NCBI GenBank assembly: GCA_037013495.1
Contig: CM072801.1
Location: 106,089,816-106,153,815, forward strand
Direction: 5' to 3'
Origin: Hippophae tibetana
Taxonomy: Eukaryota > Streptophyta > Magnoliopsida > Rosales > Elaeagnaceae
DNA: 64,000 bases
The notes beneath the pieces are model-generated. The model did no database searches. It had not been told where the DNA came from and saw only the letters and a program-made list of their open reading frames with translations. This document shows positions 38,186-51,861 of the stretch, piece by piece. The translations under genes and the position numbers were made by a program. Numbering within the stretch: position 1 is the stretch's first letter; each line of letters starts with the position of its first letter.

Positions 38186-40799
38186 CTTTATCAAATCGAA
38201 AATTCAAAAAATAGATATATTAAGAGAGATATTCTATTTTGGGCAACCAAGGCTTCGATTCCAAATGATACGGATCTTTTATGCGGACCATTTGGGAAAC
38301 CATGAACTCAAAGGAATGAGAAAGAATGAATTGCTAAGAACATGGTTAATATAATCAAATTTGAACAATTAAGAACACGATTAGAAAACCACGCAATAAT
38401 GTGAGACCAAACTATTACACTTCGGAAGGTAGGGTAAGCGATGGAATTTGGGTTCTAAAAAGTGGACAACTAAACTATTTTTTACTTTATGTTTTTGCAA
38501 ATTGAAATGAGTTTAGATTTGATATTTTATAATAGTCGTTTTGATTTATGACTTAAAAGTTATAACATTTTAAAGTTGGAACCTCAATAAATAATATGTT
38601 TTTTTTAAATTATGAACTCCAGAAATTTTGTTGTTTTATTTTCAGGATCAAAGATGGGTTGAACGCCGAAAAAAAATAACAGAAAAATGATAGAGTGAAT
38701 TAAAAGAAAAGTACAAAATAAAATGCAAATAAGAAAATAATGACAACAAAAGCTAAAGAAAACAATGGACTTGTAGAAATATTTGTTTCTTTAATTATGA
38801 TTTGGACGAAAAGAATGCAAAAACCAATAAAATGGAAAACTTTATTAAATTGAAAATTCAAAAAACATATATATTAAGAGAGATATACTATTTTGGGCAA
38901 CAAAGGCTTCGATACCAAATCATACGGATCTTTTATGCGGACCATTTTGGAAACCATGAACTCAAAGGAATGAGAAAGATTGAATTTCTAAGAACATGGT
39001 TAATATATTCAAATTTGACCAATTAAGAACACGATTAGAAAACCACGCAAAAATGTGAGACCAAACTATTAGACTTCTAAAAATAGTGTAAGCGATGGAA
39101 TTTGGGTTCTAAAAAGTGGACAACTGAACTAATTTTTACTTTATGTTTTTGCAAATTGAAATGAGTCTAGATTTGATATTTTATAATAGTCGTTTTGGTG
39201 TATGACTTAAAAGTTATAACAGTTTAAAGTTGGAACCTCAATAAATAATTTGTTTTTTTTAAATTACGAACTCAAGAAATTTTGTTGTTTTATTTTCAGG
39301 ATCAAAGATTGGTTGAACGCCGAAAAAAAAGAACAGAAAAATGATACACTGAATTAAAAGAAAAGTACAAAATAAAATGCAAATAAGAAAATAATGACAA
39401 CAAAATCTAAAGAAAACAAAGGACTTGTAGAAATATTTGTTTCTTTAATTATGATTTGGACGAAAAGAATGCAAAAAACAATAAAATGGAAAACTTTATC
39501 AAATCGAAAATTCAAAAATTAGATATATTAAGATAGATATTCTATTTTGGGCAACCAAGGCTTCGATACCAAATGATACGGATCTTTTATGCGGACCATT
39601 TTGGAAACCATGAACTCAAAGGAATGAGAAAGATTGAATTGCTAAGAACATGGTTAATATAATCAAATTTGAACAATTAAGAACACGATTAGAAAACCAC
39701 ACAAAAATGTGAGACCAAACTATTACACTTCAAAAAGTAGTGTAAGCGATGGAAATTGGGTTCTAAAAGTGAACAACTAAACTATTTTTTACTTTATGTT
39801 TTTGCAAATTGAAATGAGTTTAGATTTGATATTTTATAATAGTCGTTTTGATTTATGACTTAAAAGTTATAACAGTTTAAAGTTGGAACCTCAATAAATA
39901 ATATGTTTTTTTTAAATTACGAACTCCACAAATTTTGTTGTTTTTTATTCAGGAGGAAAGATAGGATGAACACCGAAAACAAAGAACATGAAAATGATAC
40001 AGGGAATTAAAAGAAAAGTACGAAATGAAATGCAAATAAGAAAATAATGACAACAAAATCTAAAGAAAACAAAAGACTTGTAGAAATATTTGTTTCTTTA
40101 ATTATGATTTGGACGAAAAGAATGCAAAAAACAATAAAATGGAAAACTTTATCAAATCGAAAATTCAAAAATTAGATATATTAAGATAGATATTCTATTT
40201 TGGGCAACCAAGGGTTCGATACCAAATGATACGGATCTTTTATGCGGACCATTTTGGAAACCATGAACTCAAAGGAATGAGAAAGATTGAATTGCTAAGA
40301 ACATGGTTAATATAATCAAATTTGAACAATTAAGAACACGATTAGAAAACCACACAAAAATGTGAGACCAAACTATTACACTTCAAAAAGTAGTGTAAGC
40401 GATGGAAATTGGGTTCTAAAAGTGAACAACTAAACTATTTTTTACTTTATGTTTTTGCAAATTGAAATGAGTTTAGATTTGATATTTTATAATAGTCGTT
40501 TTGATTTATGACTTAAAAATTATAACAGTTTAAAGTTGGAACCTCAATAAATAATTTCTTTTTTTTAAATTACGAACACCACAAATTTTGTTGTTTTTTA
40601 TTCAGAAGCAAAGATAGGTTGAACACCGAAAACAAAGAATATGAAAAAGATACAGTGAATTAAAAGAAAAGTTCGAAATGAAATGCAAATAAGAAAATAA
40701 TGACAACAAAATCTAAAGAAAACAAAGGACTTGTAGAAATATTTGTTTCTTTAATTATGATTTGGACGAAAAGAATGCAAAAAACAATAAAATGGAAAA

Positions 40800-41452
40800 C
40801 TTTATCAAATCGAAAATTCAAAAAATAGATATATTAAGATAGATACTCTATTTTGGGCAACCAAGGCTTCGATACCAAATGATACGGATCTTTTATGCGG
40901 ACCATTTTGGAAACCATGAACTCAAAGGAATGAGAAAGATTGAATTGCTAAGAACATGGTTAATATAATCAAATTTGAACAATAGAGAACACGATAAGAA
41001 AACCCCACAAAAATGTGAGACCAAACTATTAGACTTCAGACAGTAGTGTAAGCGATGGAATTTGGGTTCTAAAAGTGGAAAACTAAACAATTTTTTACTT
41101 TATGTTTTTGCAAATTGAAATGAGTTTAGATTTGATATTTTATAATAGTCGTTTTGATGTATGACTTAAAAATTATAACAGTTTAAAGTTGGAACCTGAA
41201 TAAATAATTTCTTTTTTTTAAATTACGAACTCCAGAAATTTTGTTGTTTTTTTATTCAGGAGCAAAGATATGTTGAACACCGAAAACAAAAACATGAAAA
41301 TGATACAGTGAATTAAAAGAAAAGTTTGAAATGAAATGCAAATAAGAAAATAATGACAACAAAATCTAAAGAAAACAAAGGACTTGTAGAAATATTTGTT
41401 TCTTTAATTATGATTTGGACGAAAAGAATGCAAAAAACAATAAAATGGAAAA
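40800..41452 (+). repeat. Rare-variant monomer, copy 2 of 3
   Basis: Same diagnostic set as at 20624-21273: cgataagaaaaccccac, cttcagacagtag, gtggaaaactaaacaat, ggaacctgaataaat. Its left end is block E type (it keeps the 15-bp segment and reads gatactctatttt), so only the middle of the monomer is shared. It sits alone among 653-bp block E monomers, which suggests a conversion tract or a surviving older variant. Confidence 0.8.
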
Positions 41453-44400
41453 CTTTATCAAATCGAAAATTCAAAAAATAGATATATTAAGATAGATATT
41501 CTATTTTGGGCAAGCAAGGCTTCGATACCAAATGATACGGATCTTTTATGCGGACCATTTTGGAAACCATGAACTCAAAGGAATGAGAAAGATTGAATTG
41601 CTAAGAACATGGTTAATATAATCAAATTTGAACAATTAAGAACACGATTACAAAACCACACAAAAATGTGAGACCAAACTATTACACTTCAGAAAATAGT
41701 GTAAGCGATGGAAATTGTGTTCTAAAAGTGGACAACTCAACTATTTTTTACTTTATGTTTTTGCAAATTGAAATGAGTTTAGATTTGATATTTTATAATA
41801 GTCGTTTTGATTTATGACTTAAAAGTTATAACAGTTTAAAGTTGGAACCTCAATAAATAATATGTTTTTTTTAAATTATGAACTCCAGAAATTTTGTTGT
41901 TTTATTTTCAGGATCAAAGATGGGTTGAACGCCGAAAAAAAAGAACAGAAAAATGATACAGTGAATTAAAAGAAAAGTACGAAATAAAATCCAAATAAGA
42001 AAATAATGACAAAAAAATCTAAAGAAAACAAAGGACTTGTAGAAATATTTGTTTCTTTAATTATGATTTGGACGAAAAGAATGCAAAAAACAATAAAATG
42101 GAAAACTTTATCAAATCGAAAATTCAAAAAATAGATATATTAAGATAGATATTCTATTTTGGGCAACCAAGGCTTCGATACCAAATGATACGGATCTTTT
42201 ATGCGGACCATTTTGGAAACCATGAACTCAAAGGAATGAGAAAGATTGAATTGCTAAGAACATGGTTAATATAATCAAATTTGAACAATTAAGAACACGA
42301 TTACAAAACCACACAAAAATGTGAGACCAAACTATTACACTTCAGAAAGTAGTGTAAGCGATGGAAATTGTGTTCTAAAAGTGGACAACTCAACTATTTT
42401 TTACTTTATGTTTTTGCAAATTGAAATGAGTTTAGATTTGATATTTTTTAATAGTCGTTTTGATTTATGACTTAAAAGTTATAACAGTTTAAAGTTGGAA
42501 CCTCAATAAATAATATGTTTTTTTTAAATTATGAACTCCAGAAATTTTGTTGTTTTATTTTCAGGATCAAAGATGGGTTGAACGCCGAAAAAAAAGAACA
42601 GAAAAATGATAGAGTGAATTAAAAGAAAAGTACGAAATAAAATGCAAATAAGAAAATAATGACAACAAAATCTAAAGAAAACAAAGGACTTGTAGAAATA
42701 TTTGTTTCTTTAATTATGATTTGGACGAAAAGAATGCAAAAACCAATAAAATGGAAAACTTTATTAAATTGAAAATTCAAAAAATAGATATATTAAGATA
42801 GATATTCTATTTTGGGCAACCAAACCTTCGATACCTAATGATACAGATCTTTTATGCGGACCATTTTGGAAACCATGAACTCAAAGGAATGAGAAAGATT
42901 GAATTGCTAAGAACATGGTTAATATAATCAAATTTGAAAATTTAAGAACACGATTAGAAAACCACACAAAAATGTGAGACCAAACTATTACACTTCAAAA
43001 AGTAGTGTAAGCGATGGAAATTGGGTTCTAAAAGTGGACAACTAAACTATTTTTTACTTTATGTTTTTGCAAATTGAAATGAGTTTAGATTTGATATTTT
43101 ATAATAGTCGTTTTGATTTATGACTTAAAAGTTATAACAGTTTAAAGTTGGAACCTCAATAAATAATTTCTTTTTTTTAAATTACGAACACCACAAATTT
43201 TGTTGTTTTTTATTCAGAAGCAAAGATAGGTTGAACACCGAAAACAAAGAATATGAAAAAGATACAGTGAATTAAAAGAAAAGTTCGAAATGAAATGCAA
43301 ATAAGAAAATAATGACAACAAAATCTAAAGAAAACAAAGGACTTGTAGAAATATTTGTTTCTTTAATTATGATTTGGACGAAAAGAATGCAAAAAACAAT
43401 AAAATGGAAAACTTTAACAAATCGAAAATTCAAAAAATAGATATATTAAGATAGATATTCTATTTTGGGCAACCAAGGCTTCGATACCAAATGATACGGA
43501 TCTTTTATGCGGACCATTTTGGAAACCATGAACTCAAAGGAATGAGAAAGATTGAATTGCTAAGAACATGGTTAATATAATCAAATTTGAACAATTAAGA
43601 ACACGATTACAAAACCACACAAAAATGTGAGACCAAACTATTACACTTCAGAAAGTAGTGTAAGCGATGGAAATTGTGTTCTAAAAGTGGACAACTCAAC
43701 TATTTTTTACTTTATGTTTTTGCAAATTGAAATGAGTTTAGATTTGATATTTTATAATAGTCGTTTTGATTTATGACTTAAAAGTTATAACAGTTTAAAG
43801 TTGGAACCTCAATAAATAATATGTTTTTTTTAAATTATGAACTCCAGAAATTTTGTTGTTTTATTTTCAGGATCAAAGATGGGTTGAACGCCGAAAAAAA
43901 AGAACAGAAAAATGATACAGTGAATTAAAAGAAAAGTACGAAATAAAATCCAAATAAGAAAATAATGACAAAAAAATCTAAAGAAAACAAAGGACTTGTA
44001 GAAATATTTGTTTCTTTAATTATGATTTGGACGAAAAGAATGCAAAAAACAATAAAATGGAAAACTTTATCAAATCGAAAATTCAAAAAATAGATATATT
44101 AAGATAGATATTCTATTTTGGGCAACCAAGGCTTCGATACCAAATGATACGGATCTTTTATGCGGACCATTTTGGAAACCATGAACTCAAAGGAATGAGA
44201 AAGATTGAATTGCTAAGAACATGGTTAATATAATCAAATTTGAACAATTAAGAACACGATTACAAAACCACACAAAAATGTGAGACCAAACTATTACACT
44301 TCAGAAAGTAGTGTAAGCGATGGAAATTGTGTTCTAAAAGTGGACAACTCAACTATTTTTTACTTTATGTTTTTGCAAATTGAAATGAGTTTAGATTTGA

Positions 44401-45370
44401 TATTTTTTAATAGTCGTTTTGATTTATGACTTAAAAGTTATAACAGTTTAAAGTTGGAACCTCAATAAATAATATGTTTTTTTTAAATTATGAACTCTAG
44501 AAATTTTGTTGTTTTATTTTCAGGATCAAAGATGGGTTGAACGCCGAAAAAAAATAACAGAAAAATGATACAGTGAATTAAAAGAAAAGTACGAAATAAA
44601 ATGCAAATAAGAAAATAATGACAACAAAATCTAAAGAAAACAAAGGACTTGTAGAAATATTTGTTTCTTTAATTATGATTTGGACGAAAAGAATGCAAAA
44701 ACCAATAAAATGGAAAACTTTATTAAATTGAAAATTCAAAAAATAGATATATTAAGATAGATATTCTATTTTAGGCAACCAAACCTTCGATACCTAATGA
44801 TACAGATCTTTTATGCGGACCATTTTGGAAACCATGAACTCAAAGGAATGAGAAAGATTGAATTGCTAAGAACATGGTTAATATAATCAAATTTGAACAA
44901 TTAAGAACACGATTAGAAAACCACGCAAAAATGTGAGACCAAACTATTACACTTCAGAAAGTAGTGTAAGCGATGGAAATTGGGTTCTAAAAGTGGACAA
45001 CTAAACTATTTTTTACTTTAGGTTTTTGCAAATTGAAATGAGTTTAGATTTGATATTTTATAATAGTCGTTTTGATTTATGACTTAAAAGTTATAACAGT
45101 TTAAAGTTGGAACCTCAATAAATAATTTGTTTTTTTTAAATTACGAACTCAAGAAATTTTGTTGTTTTATTTTAAGGATCAAAGATTGGTTGAACGCCGA
45201 AAAAAAAGAACAGAAAAATGATACAGTGAATTAAAAGAAAAGTACAAAATAAAATGCAAATAAAAAAATAATGACAAAAAAATCTAAAGAAAACAAAGGA
45301 CTTGTAGAAATATTTGTTTCTTTAATTATGATTTGGACGAAAAGAATGCAAAAACCAATAAAATGGAAAA
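41453..45370 (+). repeat. Trimer duplication in block E (2 x 1,959 bp)
   Basis: Markers 41520, 42173 and 42826 are followed 1,959 bp later by 43479, 44132 and 44785. Shared rare bases confirm it: ggaaattgtgttctaaaag in the first two members, ataaaatccaaataag at 41991 and 43950, and gatattttttaatag at 42442 and 44401. The third members share accaaaccttcg with tacctaatgatacag at the left but differ at the right (cacaaaaatg/cttcaaaaag against cgcaaaaatg/cttcagaaag). The match is therefore strongest over roughly the first 1.4 kb. Confidence 0.78.
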
Positions 45371-46679
45371 CTTTATTAAATTGAAAATTCAAAAAATAGA
45401 TATATTAAGATAGATATTCTATTTTGGGCGACCAAACCTTCGATACCTAATGATACAGATCTTTTATGCGGACCATTTTGGAAACCATGAACTCAAAGGA
45501 ATGAGAAAGATTGAATTGCTAAGAACATGGTTAATATAATCAAATTTGAACAATTAAGAACACGATTAGAAAACCACGCAAAAATGTGAGACCAAACTAT
45601 TAGACTTCTAAAAGTAGTGTAAGCGATGGAATTTGGGTTCTAAAAAGTGGACAATTGAACTATTTTTTACTTTATGTTTTTGCAAATTGAAATGAGTTTA
45701 GATTTGATATTTTATAATAGTCGTTTTGGTGTATGACTTAAAAGTTATAACAGTTTAAAGTTGGAACCTCAATAAATAATTTGTTTTTTTTAAATTACGA
45801 ACTCAAGAAATTTTGTTGTTTTATTTTAAGGATCAAAGATTGGTTGAACGCCGAAAAAAAAGAACAGAAAAATGATACAGTGAATTAAAAGAAAAGTACA
45901 AAATAAAATGCAAATAAAAAAATAATGACAAAAAAATCTAAAGAAAACAAAGTACTTGTAGAAATATTTGTTTCTTTAATTATGATTTGGACGAAAAGAA
46001 TGCAAAAACCAATAAAATGGAAAACTTTATTAAATTGAAAATTCAAAAAATAGATATATTAAGATAGATATTCTATTTTGGGCGACCAAACCTTCGATAC
46101 CTAATGATACAGATCTTTTATGCGGACCATTTTGGAAACCATGAACTCAAAGGAATGAGAAAGATTGAATTGCTAAGAACATGGTTAATATAATCAAATT
46201 TGAACAATTAAGAACACGATTAGAAAACCACGCAAAAATGTGAGACCAAACTATTAGACTTCTAAAAGTAGTGTAAGCGATGGAATTTGGGTTCTAAAAA
46301 GTGGACAACTGAACTATTTTTTACTTTATGTTTTTGCAAATTGAAATGAGTTTAGATTTGATATTTTATAATAGTCGTTTTGGTGTATGACTTAAAAGTT
46401 ATAACAGTTTAAAGTTGGAACCTCAATAAATAATTTGTTTTTTTTAAATTACGAACTCAAGAAATTTTGTTGTTTTATTTTCAGGATCAAAGATTGGTTG
46501 AACGCCGAAAAAAAAAGAACAGAAAAATGATACAGTGAATTAAAAGAAAAGTACAAAATAAAATGCAAATAAGAAAATAATGACAAAAAAATCTAAAGAA
46601 AACAAAGGACTTGTAGAAATATTTGTTTCTTTAATTATGATTTGGACGAAAAGAATGCAAAAACCAATAAAATAGAAAA
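45371..46679 (+). repeat. Adjacent twin monomers (markers 45438 and 46092)
   Basis: Two neighbouring monomers of about 654 bp are almost identical by eye: both have gggcgaccaaacc, tacctaatgatacag, cttctaaaagtag and cgttttggtgt. The duplication begins slightly upstream, since tattttaaggatc and gcaaataaaaaaataatg occur in both preceding right ends (about 45170/45827 and 45256/45910). The near identity marks a recent single-monomer duplication. Confidence 0.78.
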
Positions 46680-49600
46680 CTTTATTAAATTGAAAATTCA
46701 AAAAATAGATATATTAAGATAGATATTCTATTTTGGGCAACCAAGGCTTCGATACCAAATGATACGGATCTTTTATGCGGACCATTTTGGAAACCATGAA
46801 CTCAAAGGAATGAGAAAGATTGAATTGCTAAGAACATGGTTAATATAATCAAATTTGAACAATTAAGAACACGATTAGAAAACCACACAAATATGTGAGA
46901 CCAAACTATTACACTTCAAAAAGTAGTGTAAGCGATGGAAATTGGGTTCTAAAAGTGGACAACTAAACTATTTTTTACTTTAGGTTTTTGCAAATTGAAA
47001 TGAGTTTAGATTTGATATTTTATAATAGTCGTTTTGATTTATGACTTAAAAGTTATAACAGTTTAAAGTTGGAACCTCAATAAATAATTTGTTTTTTTTA
47101 AATTACGAACTCAAGAAATTTTGTTGTTTTATTTTCAGGATCAAAGATTGGTTGAACGCCGAAAAAAAAGAACAGAAAAATGATACAGTGAATTAAAAGA
47201 AAAGTACAAAATAAAATGCAAATAAGAAAATAATGACAAAAAAATCTAAAGAAAACAAAGGACTTGTAGAAATATTTGTTTCTTTAATTATGATTTGGAC
47301 GAAAAGAATCCAAAAACCAATAAAATGGAAAACTTTATTAAATTGAAAATTCAAAAAATAGATATATTAAGATAGATATTCTATTTTGGGCGACCAAACC
47401 TTCGATACCTAATGATACAGATCTTTTATGCGGACCATTTTGGAAACCATGAACTCAAAGGAATGAGAAAGATTGAATTGCTAAGAACATGGTTAATATA
47501 ATCAAATTTGAACAATTAAGAACACGATTAGAAAACCACGCAAAAATGTGAGACCAAACTATTACACTTCAGAAAGTAGTGTAAGCGATGGAAATTGGGT
47601 TCTAAAAGTGGACAACTAAACTATTTTTTACTTTATGTTTTTGCAAATTGAAATGAGTTTAGATTTGATATTTTGTAATAGTCGTTTTGATTTATGACTT
47701 AAAAGTTATAACAGTTTAAAGTTGGAACCTCAATAAATAATTTTTTTTTTTAAATTACGAACTCCACAAATTTTGTTGTTTTTTATTCAGAAGCAAAGAT
47801 AGGTTGAACACCGAAAACAAAGAATATGAAAATGATACAGTGAATTAAAAGAAAAGTACAAAATGAAATGCAAATAAGAAAATAATGACAACAAAATCTA
47901 AAGAAAACAAAAGACTTGTAGAAATATTTGTTTCTTTAATTATGATTTGGATGAAAAGAATGCAAAAAACAATAAAATGGAAAACTTTATCAAATCGAAA
48001 ATTCAAAAAATAGATATATTAAGATAGATATTCTATTTTGGGCAACCAAGGCTTCGATACCAAATGATACGGATCTTTTATGCGGACCATTTTGGAAACC
48101 ATGAACTCAAAGGAATGAGAAAGATTGAATTGCTAAGAACATGGTTAATATAATCAAATTTGAACAATTAAGAACATGATTAGAAAACCACACAAAAATG
48201 TGAGACCAAACTATTACACTTCAAAAAGTAGTGTAAGCGATGGAAATTGGGTTCTAAAAGTGGACAACTAAACTATTTTTTACTTTATGTTTTTGCAAAT
48301 TGAAATGAGTTTAGATTTGATATTTTATAATAGTCGTTTTGATTTATGACTTAAAAGTTATAACAGTTTAAAGTTGGAACCTCAATAAATAATTTCTTTT
48401 TTTTAAATTACGAACACCACAAATTTTGTTGTTTTTTATTCAGAAGCAAAGATAGGTTGAACACCGAAAACAAAGAATATGAAAAAGATACAGTGAATTA
48501 AAAGAAAAGTTTGAAATGAAATGCAAATAAAAAAATAATGACAACAAAATCTAAAGAAAACAAAGGACTTGTAGAAATATTTGTTTCTTTAATTATGATT
48601 TGGACGAAAAGAATGCAAAAAACAATAAAATGGAAAACTTTATCAAATCGAAAATTCAAAAAATAGATATATTAAGATAGATATTCTATTTTGGGCAACC
48701 AAGGCTTCGATACCAAATGATACGGATCTTTTATGCGGACCATTTTGGAAACCATGAACTGAAAGGAATGAGAAAGATTGAATTGCTAAGAACATGGTTA
48801 ATATAATCAAATTTGAACAATTAAGAACACGATTACAAAACCACACAAAAATGTGAGACCAAACTATTACACTTCAGAAAGTAGTGTAAGGGATGGAAAT
48901 TGGGTTCTAAAAGTGGACAACTCAACTATTTTTTACTTTATGTTTGTGCAAATTGAAATGAGTTTAGATTTGATATTTTATAATAGTCGTTTTGATTTAT
49001 GACTTAAAAGTTATAACAGTTTAAAGTTGGAACCTCAATAAATAATTTCTTTTTTTTTAAATTACGAACTCTAGAAATTTTGTTGTTTTTTTCTTTAGGA
49101 GTAAAGATAGGTTGAACACCGAAAACAAAAACATGAAAATGATACAGTTAATTAAAAGAAAAGTACGAAATGAAATGCAAATAAGAAAATAATGACAACA
49201 AAATCTAAAGAAAACAAAAGACTTGTAGAAATATTTGTTTCTAAAATTGTGATTTGGACCAAAAGAATGGAAAAATAAAATAAAATGGAAACCTTTAGTA
49301 AATCTAATATATTAAGATAGATATTCTATTTTGGGTAACCAAGGCTTCGATACCAAAAGATACGGATCTTTTATGCAGAGCATTTTGGAGACCATGAACT
49401 CAAAGGAATGAGAAAGATTGAATTGCCTAGAACAAGGTTAATATAATCAAATTTGAACAATAGAGAACACGATTAGAAAACCCCGCAAAAATGTGAGACC
49501 AAACTATTAGACTTCCAAAAGTAGTGTAAGCGATGGATTTTGGGTTCTAAAAGTGGACAACTGAACTATTTTTTACTTTATGTTTTTGGAAATTGAAATG

Positions 49601-51861
49601 AGTTTAGATTTGATATTTTATAATAGTCGTTTTGATGTATGCCTTAAAAGTTATAACAGTTTAAAGTTGGAACCTCAATAAATAATTTCTTTTTTTTAAA
49701 TTACGAACTCTTGAAATATTGTTGTTTTTTTATTCAGGAGCAAAGATAGGTTGAACACCAAAAACAAAAACATGAAAATGATATAGTGAATTAAAAGAAA
49801 TGTATAAAATGAAATGCAAATAAGAAAATAATGACAACAAAATCTTAAGAAAACCAAAGACGTGTAGAAATATTTGTTTCTTTAATTGTGATTTGGAGCA
49901 AAAGAATACAAAAAACAATAAAATGGAAACCTTTAGTAAATCTAATATATTAAGATAGATATTGTATTTTGGGCAACCAAGGCTTCGATACCAAATGATA
50001 CGGATCTTTTATGCGGATCATTTTGGAAACCATGAACTCAAAGGAATGAGAAAGATTGAATTGCTAAGAACATGGTTAATATAATCAAATTTGAACAATA
50101 GAGAACACAATTAGAAAACCACGTAAAAATGTGAGATCATACTATTAGTCTTCAGAAAGTAGTGTAAGCGATGGAATTTGGGTTCTAAAAAGTGAACAAC
50201 TGAACTATTTTTTACTTTATGTTTTTGCAAATTGAAATGAGTTTGGATTTGATATTTTATAATAGTCGTTTTGATGTATGACTTAAAAGTTATAACAGTT
50301 TAAAGTTGGAACCTCAATAAATAATTTGTTTTTTTTTAAATTACGAACTCCAGAAATTTTGTTGTTTTTTATTCAGGAGCAAAGATTGGTTGAACGCCGA
50401 AAAAAAAGAACAGAAAAATGATACAGTGAATTAAAAGAAAAGTACGAAATGAAATGCAAATAAGAAAATAATGACAACAAAATCTAAAGAAAACAAAAGA
50501 CTTGTAGAAATATTTGTTTCTTTAATTATGATTTGGACAAAAAGAATGCAAAAAACAATAAAATGGAAAACTTTATCAAATCGAAAATTCAAAAAATAGA
50601 TATATTAAGAGAGATATTCTATTTTGGGCAACCAAGGCTTCGATACCAAATGATACGGATCTTTTATGCGGACATTTTGGAAACCATGAACTCAAAGGAA
50701 TGAGAAAGATTGAATTTCTAAGAACATGGTTAATATAATCAAATTTGAACAATTAAGAACACGATTAGAAAACCACACAAAAATGTGAGACCAAACTATT
50801 ACACTTCGGAAAGTAGGGTAAGCGATGGAATTTGGGTTCTAAAAAGTGGAGAACAGAACTATTTTTTACTTTATGTTTTGGCAAATTGAAAAGAGTTTAG
50901 ATTTGATATTTTATAATAGTCGTTTTGATGTATGACTTAAAAGTTATAACAGTTTAAAGTTGGAACCTCAATAAATAATTTCTTTTTTTTAAATTACGAA
51001 CTCTAGAAATTTTGTTGTTTTTTTATTCAGGAGTAAAGATAGGTTGAACACCGAAAACAAAAACATGAAAATGATACAGTGAATTAAAAGAAAAGTATGA
51101 AATGAAATGCAAATAAGAAAATAATGACAACAAAATCTTATGAAAACCAAAGACTTATAGAAATATTTGTTTCTTTAATTGTGATTTGGAGCAAAAGAAT
51201 GCAAAATAAATAAAATGGAAACCTTTAGTAAATCTAATATATTAAGATAGATATTGTATTTTGGGCAACCAAGGCTTCCATACCAAATGATACGGATCTT
51301 TTATGCGGATCATTTTGGAAACCATGAACTCAAAGGAATGAGAAAGATTGAATTGCTAAGAACATGGTTAACATAATCAAATTTGAACAATAGAGAACAC
51401 AATTAGAAAACCACGTAAAAATGTGAGATCACACTATTAGTCTTCAGAAAGTAGTGTAAGCGATGGAATTTGGGTTCTAAAAAGTAAACAACTGAACTAT
51501 TTTTTACTTAATGTTTTTGCAAATTGAAATGAGTTTAGAGATGATATTTTATAATAGTCGTTTTGATGTATGACTTAAAAGTTATAACAGTTTAAAGTTG
51601 GAACCTCAATAAATAATTTGTTTTTTTTAAATTACGAACTCAAGAAATTTTGTTGTTTTATTTTCAGGATCAAAGATTGGTTGAACGCCGAAAAAAAAGA
51701 ACAGAAAAATGATACAGTGAATTAAAAGAAAAGTACAAAATAAAATGCAAATAAGAAAATAATGACAAAAAAATCTAAAGAAAACAAAGGACTTGTAGAA
51801 ATATTTGTTTCTTTAATTATGATTTGGACGAAAAGAATGCAAAAACCAATAAAATGGAAAA
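46680..51861 (+). repeat. Higher-order unit F1 (8 monomers, 5,182 bp)
   Basis: Markers lie at 46747, 47400, 48052, 48705, 49345, 49983, 50638 and 51275 (spacings 653, 652, 653, 640, 638, 655, 637, then 654). Diagnostic bases by member: accacacaaatatgtgag with ctttaggtttttgc; gggcgaccaaacc with atattttgtaatag; ggatgaaaag near 47949; ctgaaaggaatg with tatgtttgtgc; accaaaagatacgg with ttatgcagagc; attgtattttggg; gcggacattttgg (a shortened form of gcggaccattttgg); and ggcttccatacc. Nearly every one returns in F2 in the same order. Confidence 0.9.

Larger units (their letters stand above)
33613..46679 (+). repeat. Block E: 20 long monomers with near-constant 653-654-bp period
   Basis: Markers: 33680, 34334, 34988, 35641, 36294, 36947, 37600, 38253, 38907, 39561, 40214, 40867, 41520, 42173, 42826, 43479, 44132, 44785, 45438, 46092. 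Spacings are 653 or 654 bp (655 at the end), a narrower spread than in blocks C0, D or G. All carry the 15-bp segment. Frequent variants are accacacaaaaatg with cttcaaaaagtag, and cgattacaaaacc with gacaactcaac. The monomers at 33613 and 38186 are close relatives 4,573 bp apart (catttgggaaacc, aagaatgaattgct, cgcaataatgtgag). Confidence 0.88.

Noticed and set aside
40208-40224. gggttcgatacc near 40211, matching a tRNA B-box/T-arm pattern, as a possible tRNA gene or Pol III promoter
   Set aside because: Only this monomer has gggttcg (others have ggcttcg); no A-box, no cloverleaf and no acceptor stem can be made around it. It is a single-base variant of the marker motif.
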